DNA from: Embleya sp042956465
GTDB lineage: Bacteria; Actinomycetota; Actinomycetes; Streptomycetales; Streptomycetaceae
Assembly: GCF_042956465.1 (NCBI RefSeq)
Contig: NZ_JBIBGL010000004.1
Location: 434,001 to 498,000 of the forward strand
Reading direction: 5' to 3'
Length of the DNA: 64,000 nt
The position numbers were made by a program, and so were the translations under genes. Below are positions 52,982 through 61,564 of this stretch, piece after piece (positions within the stretch are counted from its first letter, which is position 1; each line of letters opens with the position of its first letter). The notes below the pieces were generated by a model, which was not told where the DNA came from, made no database searches, and was given only the letters and a program-made list of their open reading frames with translations.

Positions 52982-54086
52982 TGTCGTGGGTCGGGAGCAG
53001 GCGGGTGTCCTCGTATTCGCCACAGGGCCGGTACGCGCCGATGTTGCGGGTGGGGCGGGCGGCGGCGAGCCAGTTGCGGGCGGTGCCGGCGGCCACGGCG
53101 CGGGTGTCGAGGTACCAGTCGCGCCGGGAGACCCGCTCCAGGACGTCCTCGCTGCCGTGCGCCATCGCCGGGCCGACGTCGAACCGACGCCAGGGCGTGC
53201 CGGGGGCGTTCGCGTCGATGGCGTTGAACGACCCCTGGCCGAAGGTGAATCCGACGTTGACGTAGCGGGAGCCGAGGTGTTCGCGCAGGAGGCGGCCCAG
53301 GGTCGCGGGCCGCCGGTCGGGCAGCGCGGGGCCGGCGGCGACCTGGCTGTTGTGCGCGGACAGGAAGACCTTGGTGCCGGTGTGGCGCTGCCACCACAGG
53401 GTGGTGTCGGCAGGCCCCCGGTCGCGGTGGCGCAGCGCGGCTTCGTCGGTGGGACCGGGCAACGCGGAGTCGGCGTGGTCGGCACCGTTCCCGGCCACCC
53501 GGACCGGGCTTTCGGGGTGGCGCACGTTCCAGGTACGCATCCACCGGAACAGGTCCCGCGTCTCGGTGGTGTTCCACTGGCCGCTGCCGGCCCGGAATTC
53601 CTCGTCCATGATCGTCCGCAGGTGGCCGGTGCCGCGCAGTACCCACGCGTCCAGGCGGACGCCGGCATCCCAGGAAGCCCCGAAGACGAAGCTCCGGAAC
53701 CCCTGGCCTTCGACCAGGTGCCGGAACAGCCGATGCTTGACGGTGCAGAACTCGCTCGAACCGTACGTGGCCGCGCCCACCGCGACCACGTCCGCACCGC
53801 GGACCATCGTGTCGAACGCCCGGAGATCCGCCCCGGAACCGCCCGGCACGGTGCTGCCCAACGTGTACGCGGAGCGCGCCAGCCCGGACACCGGGTCACC
53901 ACGTGATGTGGCGCCGGTCGTCGGCGTCGCGAAGGGGGTGGCGGTCCACGTGGGCGCGGTGGCGGTCGTATCCCACGGCGACAGGACCGGCATCGGGCCC
54001 CGGACCGGGTGCGACCCCGGCCCGTGCCGGTACCCGGCCGTCCGGGTCTCGACGCCTTGGGGTGGGGGAAAATCATCGGATTTCAT
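52938..54086 (-). CDS. Erythromycin-esterase-family protein lacking catalytic residues
   Basis: 382 residues. The fold is recognisable, but the active site is not: the family motif GEATHG reads GAATYG (Ala105 for Glu, Tyr108 for His), the Glu of the LEAS-type motif is Gly136 (FVFGASWDAG), and HNGH/HNSH reads HNSQ (His245 kept, Gln248). Known Ere enzymes open macrolide rings or act on succinoglycan-like esters with these residues. Inference: a pseudoenzyme or one with another chemistry, not a macrolide resistance gene. There is no signal peptide; the first 70 residues are Pro/Thr-rich. ATG 54086 is used. Confidence 0.82.
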   Translation of the reverse strand: MKSDDFPPPQGVETRTAGYRHGPGSHPVRGPMPVLSPWDTTATAPTWTATPFATPTTGATSRGDPVSGLARSAYTLGSTVPGGSGADLRAFDTMVRGADVVAVGAATYGSSEFCTVKHRLFRHLVEGQGFRSFVFGASWDAGVRLDAWVLRGTGHLRTIMDEEFRAGSGQWNTTETRDLFRWMRTWNVRHPESPVRVAGNGADHADSALPGPTDEAALRHRDRGPADTTLWWQRHTGTKVFLSAHNSQVAAGPALPDRRPATLGRLLREHLGSRYVNVGFTFGQGSFNAIDANAPGTPWRRFDVGPAMAHGSEDVLERVSRRDWYLDTRAVAAGTARNWLAAARPTRNIGAYRPCGEYEDTRLLPTHDIIVHLHHIGPTHRR

Positions 54087-54387
54087 GACTCCGACGCTAG
54101 GCAATGCACCGCACCGTGCGCCTCGTCCGAAAGACCCAGGACTCCGGTACCCCTTCCGTCGGATACGACAAGTACCCGGGGACCGGGAAGCCGCCGCCGC
54201 AGGGCGGGCGCAAGCCACCTGCATGGGCTCTCACCTGGGAAGACACCACTGGGAAGACACCCGCCGACAGGCAGGGCTCCTCCGGAGCGCCCCGTCGCTC
54301 CGGCCCCGTCGGCGTGCTCCTGTTCCACTTGCCGTTCGCCCGATGCGTCGACCGGCCGTGATGCCGCCCCCTCGTCCGGATGCGCGC

Positions 54388-55623
54388 TCAGACCACCGGG
54401 ATGCCCCGCCCGGCCGGGCTCTCGGTCGTCGCATGGGGGACGGGACGATCCGGTGGGAATGTCACGGTCACCGTGAGGCCGCCGTCGGGGCGAGGGGTCA
54501 CGGCGAGTTCGGCGCCGTGGCAGGTCACGACGGCGTGCACGATGGCCAGGCCCAGGCCGTGCCCGTCGCGGGCGGCGGTGCGGTCGCGGCCGAGGCGCCG
54601 GAACGGCCGCAGGAGGCCGGGGATCTCGTCGGGACGGATGATCGGGCCGGTGTTGGCCACGGTCAGCGTCGCGCCGCCGGCGGGCGTGCTCGACGTCGCC
54701 ACCTCGATGCTGCCGCCGGGCACATTGTGCCGTACGGCGTTGTCCACCAGGTTTGCCACGAGCCGTTCGACCAGGCGAACGTCTCCCCACATGGGCGCCA
54801 CCTCGACCCGGGAGCGGATGCGGGGGCGCGGGGTCGGCGTGGCCTCCTCGTCGGGGGCCGCGGCGCTGCGAAGCGCGTCGCGGGTGATGCGGTCGAGTCG
54901 GAGGCGGTCCCGGCGTTCGACGCCCCGTTCGCCGCGCGCGAGGGTCAGGAGCGCTTCGATCAGGCGTTCCTGGTGGCGACCGGCGATCAGGACGCGCTCG
55001 CACACTCGGCGCAGTGATTCGACGGTCGGTTGTGGGTCGGCGAGGCCGACTTCGACGAGGGTGCGGGCTCGGGTCAGCGGCGTGCGCAGCTCGTGCGAGG
55101 CGTTGGCGGCGAAGGAGCGCTGTGCGTTGAACGCGGCTTCGAGCCGGGACAGCAAGTCGTCGATGGTGTCGCCGAGTTCCTTGAGCTCGTCGTCGGGGCC
55201 GCGGAGCGCGAGGCGGCGATCCAGGCTGCCGGCCGAGATGTCGCGCGTGGTGACGATGATGGTGCGCAGCGGACGCAGCACGCGACCGGCCGTGAACCAG
55301 CCGAGTCCGACCGACACCACGGTCATGATCGCCACCGCGATGCCGGACTGGGTGAGGAGTTCGTGCAGCAGGTCGGTGGAGCGCGCGTCGACCCGCTGTT
55401 GCAGCCCACCCTCGGCCGGGGGCGGGCCGGCGGCGGGCGATGCGTGGTCTCCGCCGCGCACGGTGCGTTCGGAGAACGGCGCTTGGCCGGATTCGTGCGC
55501 CACGAGCAGGTAGGTGATGGCCAGGAGGGCGATCCCGGAGACCAGGAAGAGTGTCCCGTACAGGACGGTCAGCCGCAGTCGCACCGATTGCCGGCGGCGT
55601 GTCGGCGACGCCGGGCGGGTCAC
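54388..55623 (-). CDS. Two-component sensor histidine kinase
   Basis: 411 residues. Two membrane segments (about 20-42 and 95-115) enclose a short external loop; a HAMP domain, H box SFAANASHELRTPLTRAR, N box LVANLVDNAVRHN and G2 GHGLGLAIVHAV follow. Active-looking kinase with the sensing loop outside. GTG 55623 overlaps the response-regulator stop by 4 nt (GTGA). The signal is unknown; the divergent S41 protease gene is a candidate target. Confidence 0.94.
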   Translation of the reverse strand: MTRPASPTRRRQSVRLRLTVLYGTLFLVSGIALLAITYLLVAHESGQAPFSERTVRGGDHASPAAGPPPAEGGLQQRVDARSTDLLHELLTQSGIAVAIMTVVSVGLGWFTAGRVLRPLRTIIVTTRDISAGSLDRRLALRGPDDELKELGDTIDDLLSRLEAAFNAQRSFAANASHELRTPLTRARTLVEVGLADPQPTVESLRRVCERVLIAGRHQERLIEALLTLARGERGVERRDRLRLDRITRDALRSAAAPDEEATPTPRPRIRSRVEVAPMWGDVRLVERLVANLVDNAVRHNVPGGSIEVATSSTPAGGATLTVANTGPIIRPDEIPGLLRPFRRLGRDRTAARDGHGLGLAIVHAVVTCHGAELAVTPRPDGGLTVTVTFPPDRPVPHATTESPAGRGIPVV

Positions 55624-56288
55624 GACGGATCCTCCCGGACCCGGTAGCCCGCCTGCGCGACCGTGTGGATGATCCGCGGCTCGCCGAGTTTGCGGCGCAG
55701 CCGGCTGACGGTGACCTTGACGGCGGTGGTGAACGGATCGGCGGCTTCGTCCCAGACGCGTTCGAGCAGTTCCTCGGCGGACACCACCCGGCCCCGCGCG
55801 GCCAACAACAGTTCCAGGACCGCGAACTCCTTCGGACCCAGGTCGAGGCTGCGCCCGCCGCGCGACGCGTGTCGGCGGGCCGGGTCGAGGACGATCCCGC
55901 CGCCGACCAGCACCGGTGGCACCGCCGGGTGGGCGCGGCGCAGCAACGCCCGGATGCGGGCGATGAGTTCGGCGAAGGCGAAGGGTTTGCCGAGGTAGTC
56001 GTCGGCGCCCCGGCCGAGGCCGTCGACCAGGTCCTCGGTCGAGCCGGCGGCGGTCAGCATCAGGACCCGGCTGCCGCGTTCGGCCGCGATCAGGGCCGCG
56101 CACACGTCGTCGCCGTGCAGAAGCGGCAGATCCCGGTCGAGGACGATCACGTCGTAGGTCGTGACCAGCGCACGTTCCAGTCCGGCGGCGCCGTCGAAGG
56201 CCACGTCGACCGCCATGCGTTCGCGCCGCAACCCGAGCGCGATCGTCTCGGCAAGTTCCTCGTCGTCGTCGATCACGAGCACGCGCAC
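55620..56288 (-). CDS. OmpR/PhoB-family response regulator
   Basis: 222 residues. Receiver domain with acidic DDDEE, phospho-acceptor Asp in VLDRDLPLLHG and Lys in LGKPF; C-terminal winged helix (LGPKEFAVLELLLAARGRVVSAEELLERVW, in parts). GTG 56288 is preferred, as GAAGGGA lies 7 nt upstream; ATG 56324 is in frame. Co-translated with the kinase. It is divergent from the S41 protease, so it may control both. Confidence 0.94.
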   Translation of the reverse strand: MRVLVIDDDEELAETIALGLRRERMAVDVAFDGAAGLERALVTTYDVIVLDRDLPLLHGDDVCAALIAAERGSRVLMLTAAGSTEDLVDGLGRGADDYLGKPFAFAELIARIRALLRRAHPAVPPVLVGGGIVLDPARRHASRGGRSLDLGPKEFAVLELLLAARGRVVSAEELLERVWDEAADPFTTAVKVTVSRLRRKLGEPRIIHTVAQAGYRVREDPS

Positions 56289-56465
56289 GCTGGTCCCTTC
56301 GCGGATGAGGTCGACACCGCCCATGATGCCCGGCCGCGGGTTGCACGGAGGTGACAGCGCGCGCCACGGCCCAGCAACCGGTGCGTCCGTAGAACTGGTG
56401 GCCGTGGCCCGCCGGTTCGGCGCGTCGCCTCCACCCACTCGTGAATCGTCTGAACGGGAGTACGG

Positions 56466-58115
56466 ATGTCCGAGGAAAAACCGACCACCGGGGCTGTCGC
56501 GCCGGGCCGCGATCGGCGTGCTCACTCGCGCCGCACCGGGCGACCGGGCACGGCGTCCCGCAGGATCGGCGCGGGGACCGTAGTGGTCGTCGCGGCGGCT
56601 CTGGCCGTGAATATCGGGGTCGCCGGTGCGAACGCGTCCGACGGTGGCGCGAGCAAGAACCGCGACAGGCCGCCCGCGTGCGTGCAGCTGGACGACAACA
56701 AGCCGCCGGAGCACCCGCCGACACCCCGGGCGGCCGGCCTCACCACCCTGGAGCAGGCGTACCACTGCATTTTCGACAACTCCTACAGCGGACCGATCCT
56801 GGACTCGCGGACCCTGCTGGTCGGCGCGTTCGGCGCATTCACCAAGGAGCTGCGGCGGCGCGGTTCGGATCGGGCGAATGCCGTCCTGCCCGCGTTGACG
56901 GGTCAACGCTCCCGGGACTGGCGGGCGTTCGCCGGACGGTACCAGGAGATCCTGGACACTCTCGCGGACGACGCCGAGCTGCGCCAGGCGCTGTTCACCG
57001 CTTCGGTGCGCGGCATGGTCGCGGCGTTGCACGACGATCATGCCGCCGTCGGCACGCTGTTCGCGCCGCCCGGGGGATCGGAGGCGTCGTTCGGGTTCGG
57101 GTTCCGCACCTTCCCGGTCGGCGGGCACAACCCGACCGCCACCGAAGGCGTCACCGAGCCCGTGTACCTGGACGATGTCACCCCGGGAACGCCGGCGGCG
57201 CTGGCCGGGCTCAGGCCGGGCGATCTCGTCGTGGCGGTCGACGGCGTACCGGCGTTCTCGAACGGGGTCCTCAACGGCGGCATCTTCGCGCTGTTGTATC
57301 CACTGCGCACGCAGACCGATCCGGTGCGACTGACCGTTCGGCGGCCGGCCGACGGCGGGACCCGGACGGTGGAGATGACACCGACGCAGCTCGGCCCCGG
57401 GGGCGGCCCGGCACCCGGCGGAGGCCCCGCCACCGGAGGTGATCCGGCACCCGGGGGCGGTCCCGCGCCCGGAGGTGGCCCCGCACCGGGAGGTGGGCCG
57501 GGGCCGGGCGGCGGGCCGGAGGCGACGCTGCTCCCGGGCGGCATCGTCAAGGTCCGGATGGCCGGGTTCTCCCCCGGCATCGCCGGACGGGTTCTCCAGG
57601 CCATCGCCGACTTCCGCCGGGCCGGCTCGGTGAACGGGGTGATCCTCGACCTGCGCGGCAACCATGGCGGCGATCCGGCGGAAGTCGGCACGCTGCTGGG
57701 CGCGTTCGTACACGGCAAGGTGTGGGGCCACAGCTGCGATGTCAAGGACCATTGCAAACCCATCCACCGAACCGACGACACGGTGCCGCTGCTGAATCTG
57801 CCGCTCGTCGCGCTCACGGACGGCCAAACCGTTTCCGCGGGCGATGCGTTCGCCGCCGCCGTCAAGGACTTCGGCATCGGCACGCTCGTCGGCGACCGCA
57901 CGGGAGGCATGGCGTCCGGGGACGCGCACGGCTATCTGCTCGACGACAACAACACCGTCATCGGCATGCCGTCCACCCACATCCTGGGCGGCAACCGCGA
58001 GATCATTTCTGGCATCGGCGTGCCGGCGGACCACCGGATACCGACCACCCCCGAGGACATCTCGGCCGGTCGCGACCCGGCCACCGACAAGGCGGTGGAA
58101 GTGCTGACCCACTGA
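56466..58115 (+). CDS. S41-family protease with PDZ domain
   Basis: 549 residues. A basic N-terminus and hydrophobic segment (about 35-55) suggest export or a signal anchor. A PDZ-like domain (LDDVTPGTPAALAGLRPGDLVVAVDG, in parts) is followed by a PGGG-repeat linker and the S41 core: VILDLRGNHGGD, catalytic Ser in TVSAGDAF, and GTLVGDRTGG, where Ctp proteases carry Lys but Arg stands here, more like the S41B group. It probably trims extracytoplasmic proteins. Divergent from the two-component system. Confidence 0.88.
   Translation: MSEEKPTTGAVAPGRDRRAHSRRTGRPGTASRRIGAGTVVVVAAALAVNIGVAGANASDGGASKNRDRPPACVQLDDNKPPEHPPTPRAAGLTTLEQAYHCIFDNSYSGPILDSRTLLVGAFGAFTKELRRRGSDRANAVLPALTGQRSRDWRAFAGRYQEILDTLADDAELRQALFTASVRGMVAALHDDHAAVGTLFAPPGGSEASFGFGFRTFPVGGHNPTATEGVTEPVYLDDVTPGTPAALAGLRPGDLVVAVDGVPAFSNGVLNGGIFALLYPLRTQTDPVRLTVRRPADGGTRTVEMTPTQLGPGGGPAPGGGPATGGDPAPGGGPAPGGGPAPGGGPGPGGGPEATLLPGGIVKVRMAGFSPGIAGRVLQAIADFRRAGSVNGVILDLRGNHGGDPAEVGTLLGAFVHGKVWGHSCDVKDHCKPIHRTDDTVPLLNLPLVALTDGQTVSAGDAFAAAVKDFGIGTLVGDRTGGMASGDAHGYLLDDNNTVIGMPSTHILGGNREIISGIGVPADHRIPTTPEDISAGRDPATDKAVEVLTH
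57393..57518 (+). repeat. PGGG tandem repeat linker in the S41 protease
   Basis: About seven copies of an 18-nt unit encode PAPGGG-type hexapeptides between the PDZ and protease domains. Units stay in frame, so linker length can vary by slippage. Confidence 0.75.
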
Positions 58116-58223
58116 CCCCGCGCGCACCCGCCGACCGGAACTCCCGCCCCGCCGAACCGCCCACGCGGCGCGGCGGGGCGACCGGCCCCGGGGTCGGGGT
58201 TGTTCCGGCCGGGCCGGCCGCCC

Positions 58224-59075
58224 TCAGCGGTCCGTGTCCTCCGGTTCCGCCAGCCACTCCTCCACGGTCTTCCCGCGGCGCCAGTAGCCGGCGGCGTGCA
58301 GGGTGTGCCGACTCAGGCCGCGTTCGTTGCGCAGGTAGCGGCGGATGGTGCGGACGGTGAGTGCCTCGCCCGCGACCCAGGCGTGCACGGTGCCGTCGGG
58401 CCAGGGAAACTCGCAGACCGCGTCGGCCAGTCGGTCCTCGTCGGGGTCGGTCGCCCCGTCGCGGTGCAGCCAGTGGATGCGCACGTCGGTGTCGGGGGCC
58501 GCGGCGAGGTGCTGTTCCTCGTGCCGGTCGGCGACCTCGACGAAGACGTGTGCGCGGGTGCCGGGGGCGAGGCGTTCCAGGATCGAGGCGACGGCCGGCA
58601 GCGCCGTCTCGTCGCCGGCGATCAGCAACTGCCCGGCGTCGGCGGGCGGGAGCTCTCCGAGGGCGGGGCCGGCGATGCCCAGTACGGCACCGGGTCGGGC
58701 CTCCCGGGCCCACTCGACGGCTCGACCGCTGCCGTGGATCACGAAGTCGATGTCGAGTTCGGGCCCGGCCGGGTCGAAGCGTCGCACCGTGTAGTTGCGT
58801 GCGTGCGACGGAGTGGCGCCGGCGGGGTACACCGGGCCGTCCGGGCCGAATTCGGGCAGCACCGGGATCGGCTCGCCCTTCGACGGAAAGAACAGTTTGA
58901 CCCGTTCGTCGGCTTGCCTGCCGCCCTCGAAGCCGCGCAACCCGTCCCCGCCGAGCGTCAGTCGCAACATCCTGGGCGTCACCTCGACCGAGCGCACGAC
59001 CGTGGCCAGACAGGTGCGGATCGGCGAACGCCCGGTGCGTCCGCGGCGGTCGGTGGCCTCGTCGTCTCGCGCCAT
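58224..59075 (-). CDS. Siderophore-interacting flavoprotein (ferric-siderophore reductase)
   Basis: 283 residues of the SIP/ViuB family. FAD-binding ARNYTVRRFD, then GPALGELPP and the NAD(P)H-binding part (LIAGDETALPAVASIL, HWLHRDG, AWVAGEALTVRTIRRYL). It reduces Fe(III)-siderophore in the cytoplasm to release iron. Starts at ATG 59075. It is divergent from the siderophore permeases, consistent with a shared iron uptake role. Confidence 0.92.
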   Translation of the reverse strand: MARDDEATDRRGRTGRSPIRTCLATVVRSVEVTPRMLRLTLGGDGLRGFEGGRQADERVKLFFPSKGEPIPVLPEFGPDGPVYPAGATPSHARNYTVRRFDPAGPELDIDFVIHGSGRAVEWAREARPGAVLGIAGPALGELPPADAGQLLIAGDETALPAVASILERLAPGTRAHVFVEVADRHEEQHLAAAPDTDVRIHWLHRDGATDPDEDRLADAVCEFPWPDGTVHAWVAGEALTVRTIRRYLRNERGLSRHTLHAAGYWRRGKTVEEWLAEPEDTDR

Positions 59076-59383
59076 GGGGGCTCGCTCCTTCGTCGTTGCG
59101 GACCCGATTGCTCCGGGTCGTCGTGGCCGGGATCGTCTGCCGGATGCGCGCGGTCGGGCGGGTGGACGAGCGGGGCGGCCGCCGGGTGCCCCGCGCGCGA
59201 TCGGGCGAACGCTCGCCCACCGGGTCGAGCCGCGCGACGCCGCCGCACCCCGAGGCGAGCGAATCCCGCCGCCCCACACCCGAGTTCGGAGGCGGGAGCA
59301 CCCCGGACCGGCCGTCGATAGCCCCGCCCCGGATGCGACGCTGGGCGGGATGCCACCGTGACCGGGCACACTGGGCAAGGTGG
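59076..59383. other. Divergent intergenic region between reductase and permease genes
   Basis: About 310 bases. Promoters for both directions must lie here. An iron-box-like site is at its right edge; no ORF or other repeat is supported. Confidence 0.45.
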
Positions 59384-59402
59384 TCAGGCATGCCTTACCT
59401 TA
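59384..59402. promoter_or_regulatory. Iron-box-like site (DmdR/IdeR)
   Basis: TCAGGCATGCCTTACCTTA matches 12 of 19 positions of the actinomycete DtxR-family box and contains the perfect palindrome AGGCATGCCT. It overlaps the FecCD start codon, where a bound Fe-DmdR would block expression. Weaker than the box at 62921. Confidence 0.5.
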
Positions 59403-60478
59403 CTGGAGTGTCTCTCCGGGTCGATTCCCCCGATGCTCCGTCCGTCGTCGGCGCCGCGCCCGATGCCCGGGCCGGGTCCGGCCGTTCGCGACGGCTCGCG
59501 CTGCTCGTGATCCTGGCCGTGCTGTTGCTCGGCGCACTGTTCGCATCCCTGGCCATCGGCACCCGCAACGTCGCGCCCGGCGAGGTGTTCGCCATGCTCG
59601 GCGGCGAACGCGCGGGTGACGCCGGGCTGATCCGCGACCTGCGGGTTCCCCGTACGCTCCTGGGGCTCCTGGTCGGCGTCGCGCTCGGCGTGGCGGGTGC
59701 GGTCGCCCAGGACGTGACCCGCAACCCGCTGGCCGACCCCGGACTTATCGGAGTCAGCGCGGGTGCGGCATTCGCGGTCGCGGCGAGTGTGGGGTTGCTC
59801 GGATTGACCGGATCGCACGGCTACCTGTGGTTCGCCTTCGCGGGCGCGGCGATCGCGGGCGCGATCGCCTATCTCGTGGGCGGCGCGGGCGTGGGCGGCG
59901 CGACGCCCGCCAAGCTCGCGCTCGCCGGGGCGGCGGTCAGCGCCCTGCTGGAGGCCGGCACCAGCGCTCTCGTACTGAGCGACCCCGGTTCACTCGGTCG
60001 CTACCGGTCCTGGGCGGTCGGTTCGCTTGCCGGCCGGGACAGCGAAACCACACTGTTCCTGGTGCCGTTCGTCGTGGTCGGCGTGTGCCTCGCGCTGGGT
60101 CTGACCGGCCGGCTCAACGCGTTGGCCTTGGGCGACGAACTCGCCACCACGCTCGGCACCCGAGCGGGCACCACCCGGGCCCTGGGCGCACTCGCGGTGG
60201 TCGTGCTGACCGGCACGGCGGTCGCCGCCGCCGGACCGATCGTGTTCGTCGGCCTGGTGGTCCCGCACGTGCTGCGGGCCTTCACCGGGCCCGACGCCCG
60301 CTGGCTGGTGCCGTGTTCGGGGCTGGCCGGCGCGGTGTTGTTGCTGCTCGCCGACGTGATCGGGCGAGTGATCGCGCGCCCGACGGAGGTGGAGGTGGGC
60401 GTGGTCACCGCCTTCCTCGGGGCGCCGTTCCTCATCCATCTGGTCAGGCGCGGAAGAATCGGGGAGCACTCCGGATGA
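59390..60478 (+). CDS. FecCD-family siderophore ABC permease (first subunit)
   Basis: 362 residues with about nine to ten membrane segments. Family motifs: RDLRVPRTLLGLLVGVALGVAG, QDVTRNPLADPGLIGVSAGA (in parts), RYRSWAVGSL and VGLVVPHVLR. It imports ferric siderophore with the next subunit and the ATPase. ATG 59390 has AAGGTGG 6 nt upstream; GTG 59408 is an alternative. Overlaps the second permease gene by ATGA. No binding-protein gene lies between these genes. Confidence 0.93.
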   Translation: MPYLTGVSLRVDSPDAPSVVGAAPDARAGSGRSRRLALLVILAVLLLGALFASLAIGTRNVAPGEVFAMLGGERAGDAGLIRDLRVPRTLLGLLVGVALGVAGAVAQDVTRNPLADPGLIGVSAGAAFAVAASVGLLGLTGSHGYLWFAFAGAAIAGAIAYLVGGAGVGGATPAKLALAGAAVSALLEAGTSALVLSDPGSLGRYRSWAVGSLAGRDSETTLFLVPFVVVGVCLALGLTGRLNALALGDELATTLGTRAGTTRALGALAVVVLTGTAVAAAGPIVFVGLVVPHVLRAFTGPDARWLVPCSGLAGAVLLLLADVIGRVIARPTEVEVGVVTAFLGAPFLIHLVRRGRIGEHSG

Positions 60479-61563
60479 AGACTGCCCGGATCGAAACCGC
60501 CCGGCGCGTACCGCACATCGTGCGATGGGAGCGCGGTCCGCTCGGGATCGCCGTGCACCCGCGCACGCTCGTCGCGGTCGCCGCCCTGATCGCGCTGGTC
60601 TTCGGTGGGCTGATCGCGTCGCTGGCGTTGGGCGACTACCCGCTCGGATGGCGTGACGTGGTCACCGGCCTGTTCTGGGCCGGACCGGCCGATGCCGAGT
60701 TGGTGGTGCACGAACTCCGGCTACCGCGCGCCCTGGTGGGGATGCTGGTCGGGCTCGCGCTGGGGATGGCCGGCGCGGTCTTCCAGGCCGTGACCCGCAA
60801 TCCGCTCGCCGGGCCGGACCTGATCGGGATCACCGCCGGTGCCGGTGCCGGCGCCGTCCTGGCGATCCTGTTGGGCGGGGTGAGCACGACGCGGTCGACG
60901 ACCTACGGCGCGGTCCCGCTCGGCGCGCTGATCGGCGCGCTCGCGACGGCTGCGGCCATCTACCTGTTGGCGTTTCGCGGCGGCACCATCTCCGGCTACG
61001 GCTTCGTCCTCGTCGGCATCGCGGTCAACGGCATGCTGGCCGCCTCCACCCGCTGGATGCTCGCGCGCGTCGACATCGACGCCGCGACCCGGGCCACCTC
61101 GTGGCTGACCGGCAGCCTGGACGGACGCGAGTACACCCATGTGCGCTGGCTCGGCTATGCGCTCGTCGTGCTGGTGCCGGCCACCATCGCGCTCGCGCGG
61201 CCGTATCGCATGCTCCAGTTCGACGACGACACCGCCGCGAGCCTGGGAATGCCGGTCACCCGCTCGCGGATCGCCCTGCTCGTGCTGGCCACCGCGCTGA
61301 CGGCGGCGGCGACCGCGTGTGCGGGGCCGGTGGTCTTCGTCGCGCTCGCCGCCCCGCAGATCGCCCGCAGGTTGGCCGGCACCCCCGGGCTGCCCCTGGT
61401 CGTCAGCGGCCTGGTCGGAGCGGCCCTGGTGGTCCTGGCGGACGTGGTCGCACGAACCGCGTTCCCCACCGAACTCCCGGTCGGCATCGTCACCGGCGCC
61501 GTCGGGGCACCGTACCTGCTGTGGTTGCTCGCCCGGAACAACCGGGCCGGAAAGGGAGGCTGA
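60475..61563 (+). CDS. FecCD-family siderophore ABC permease (second subunit)
   Basis: 362 residues, same fold as the upstream subunit but clearly divergent: LRLPRALVGMLVGLALGMAGAVFQ, TRNPLAGPDLIGITAGAGAG, ATSWLTGSLDGREY, PQIARRLAG. The two probably form a heterodimer. ATG 60475 overlaps the previous stop (ATGA). Confidence 0.94.
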   Translation: MKTARIETARRVPHIVRWERGPLGIAVHPRTLVAVAALIALVFGGLIASLALGDYPLGWRDVVTGLFWAGPADAELVVHELRLPRALVGMLVGLALGMAGAVFQAVTRNPLAGPDLIGITAGAGAGAVLAILLGGVSTTRSTTYGAVPLGALIGALATAAAIYLLAFRGGTISGYGFVLVGIAVNGMLAASTRWMLARVDIDAATRATSWLTGSLDGREYTHVRWLGYALVVLVPATIALARPYRMLQFDDDTAASLGMPVTRSRIALLVLATALTAAATACAGPVVFVALAAPQIARRLAGTPGLPLVVSGLVGAALVVLADVVARTAFPTELPVGIVTGAVGAPYLLWLLARNNRAGKGG

Positions 61564-61564
61564 C

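Noticed and set aside
52938..54086. Macrolide resistance gene annotation
   Set aside because: Catalytic Glu/His residues of erythromycin esterases are replaced, so resistance is not supported.
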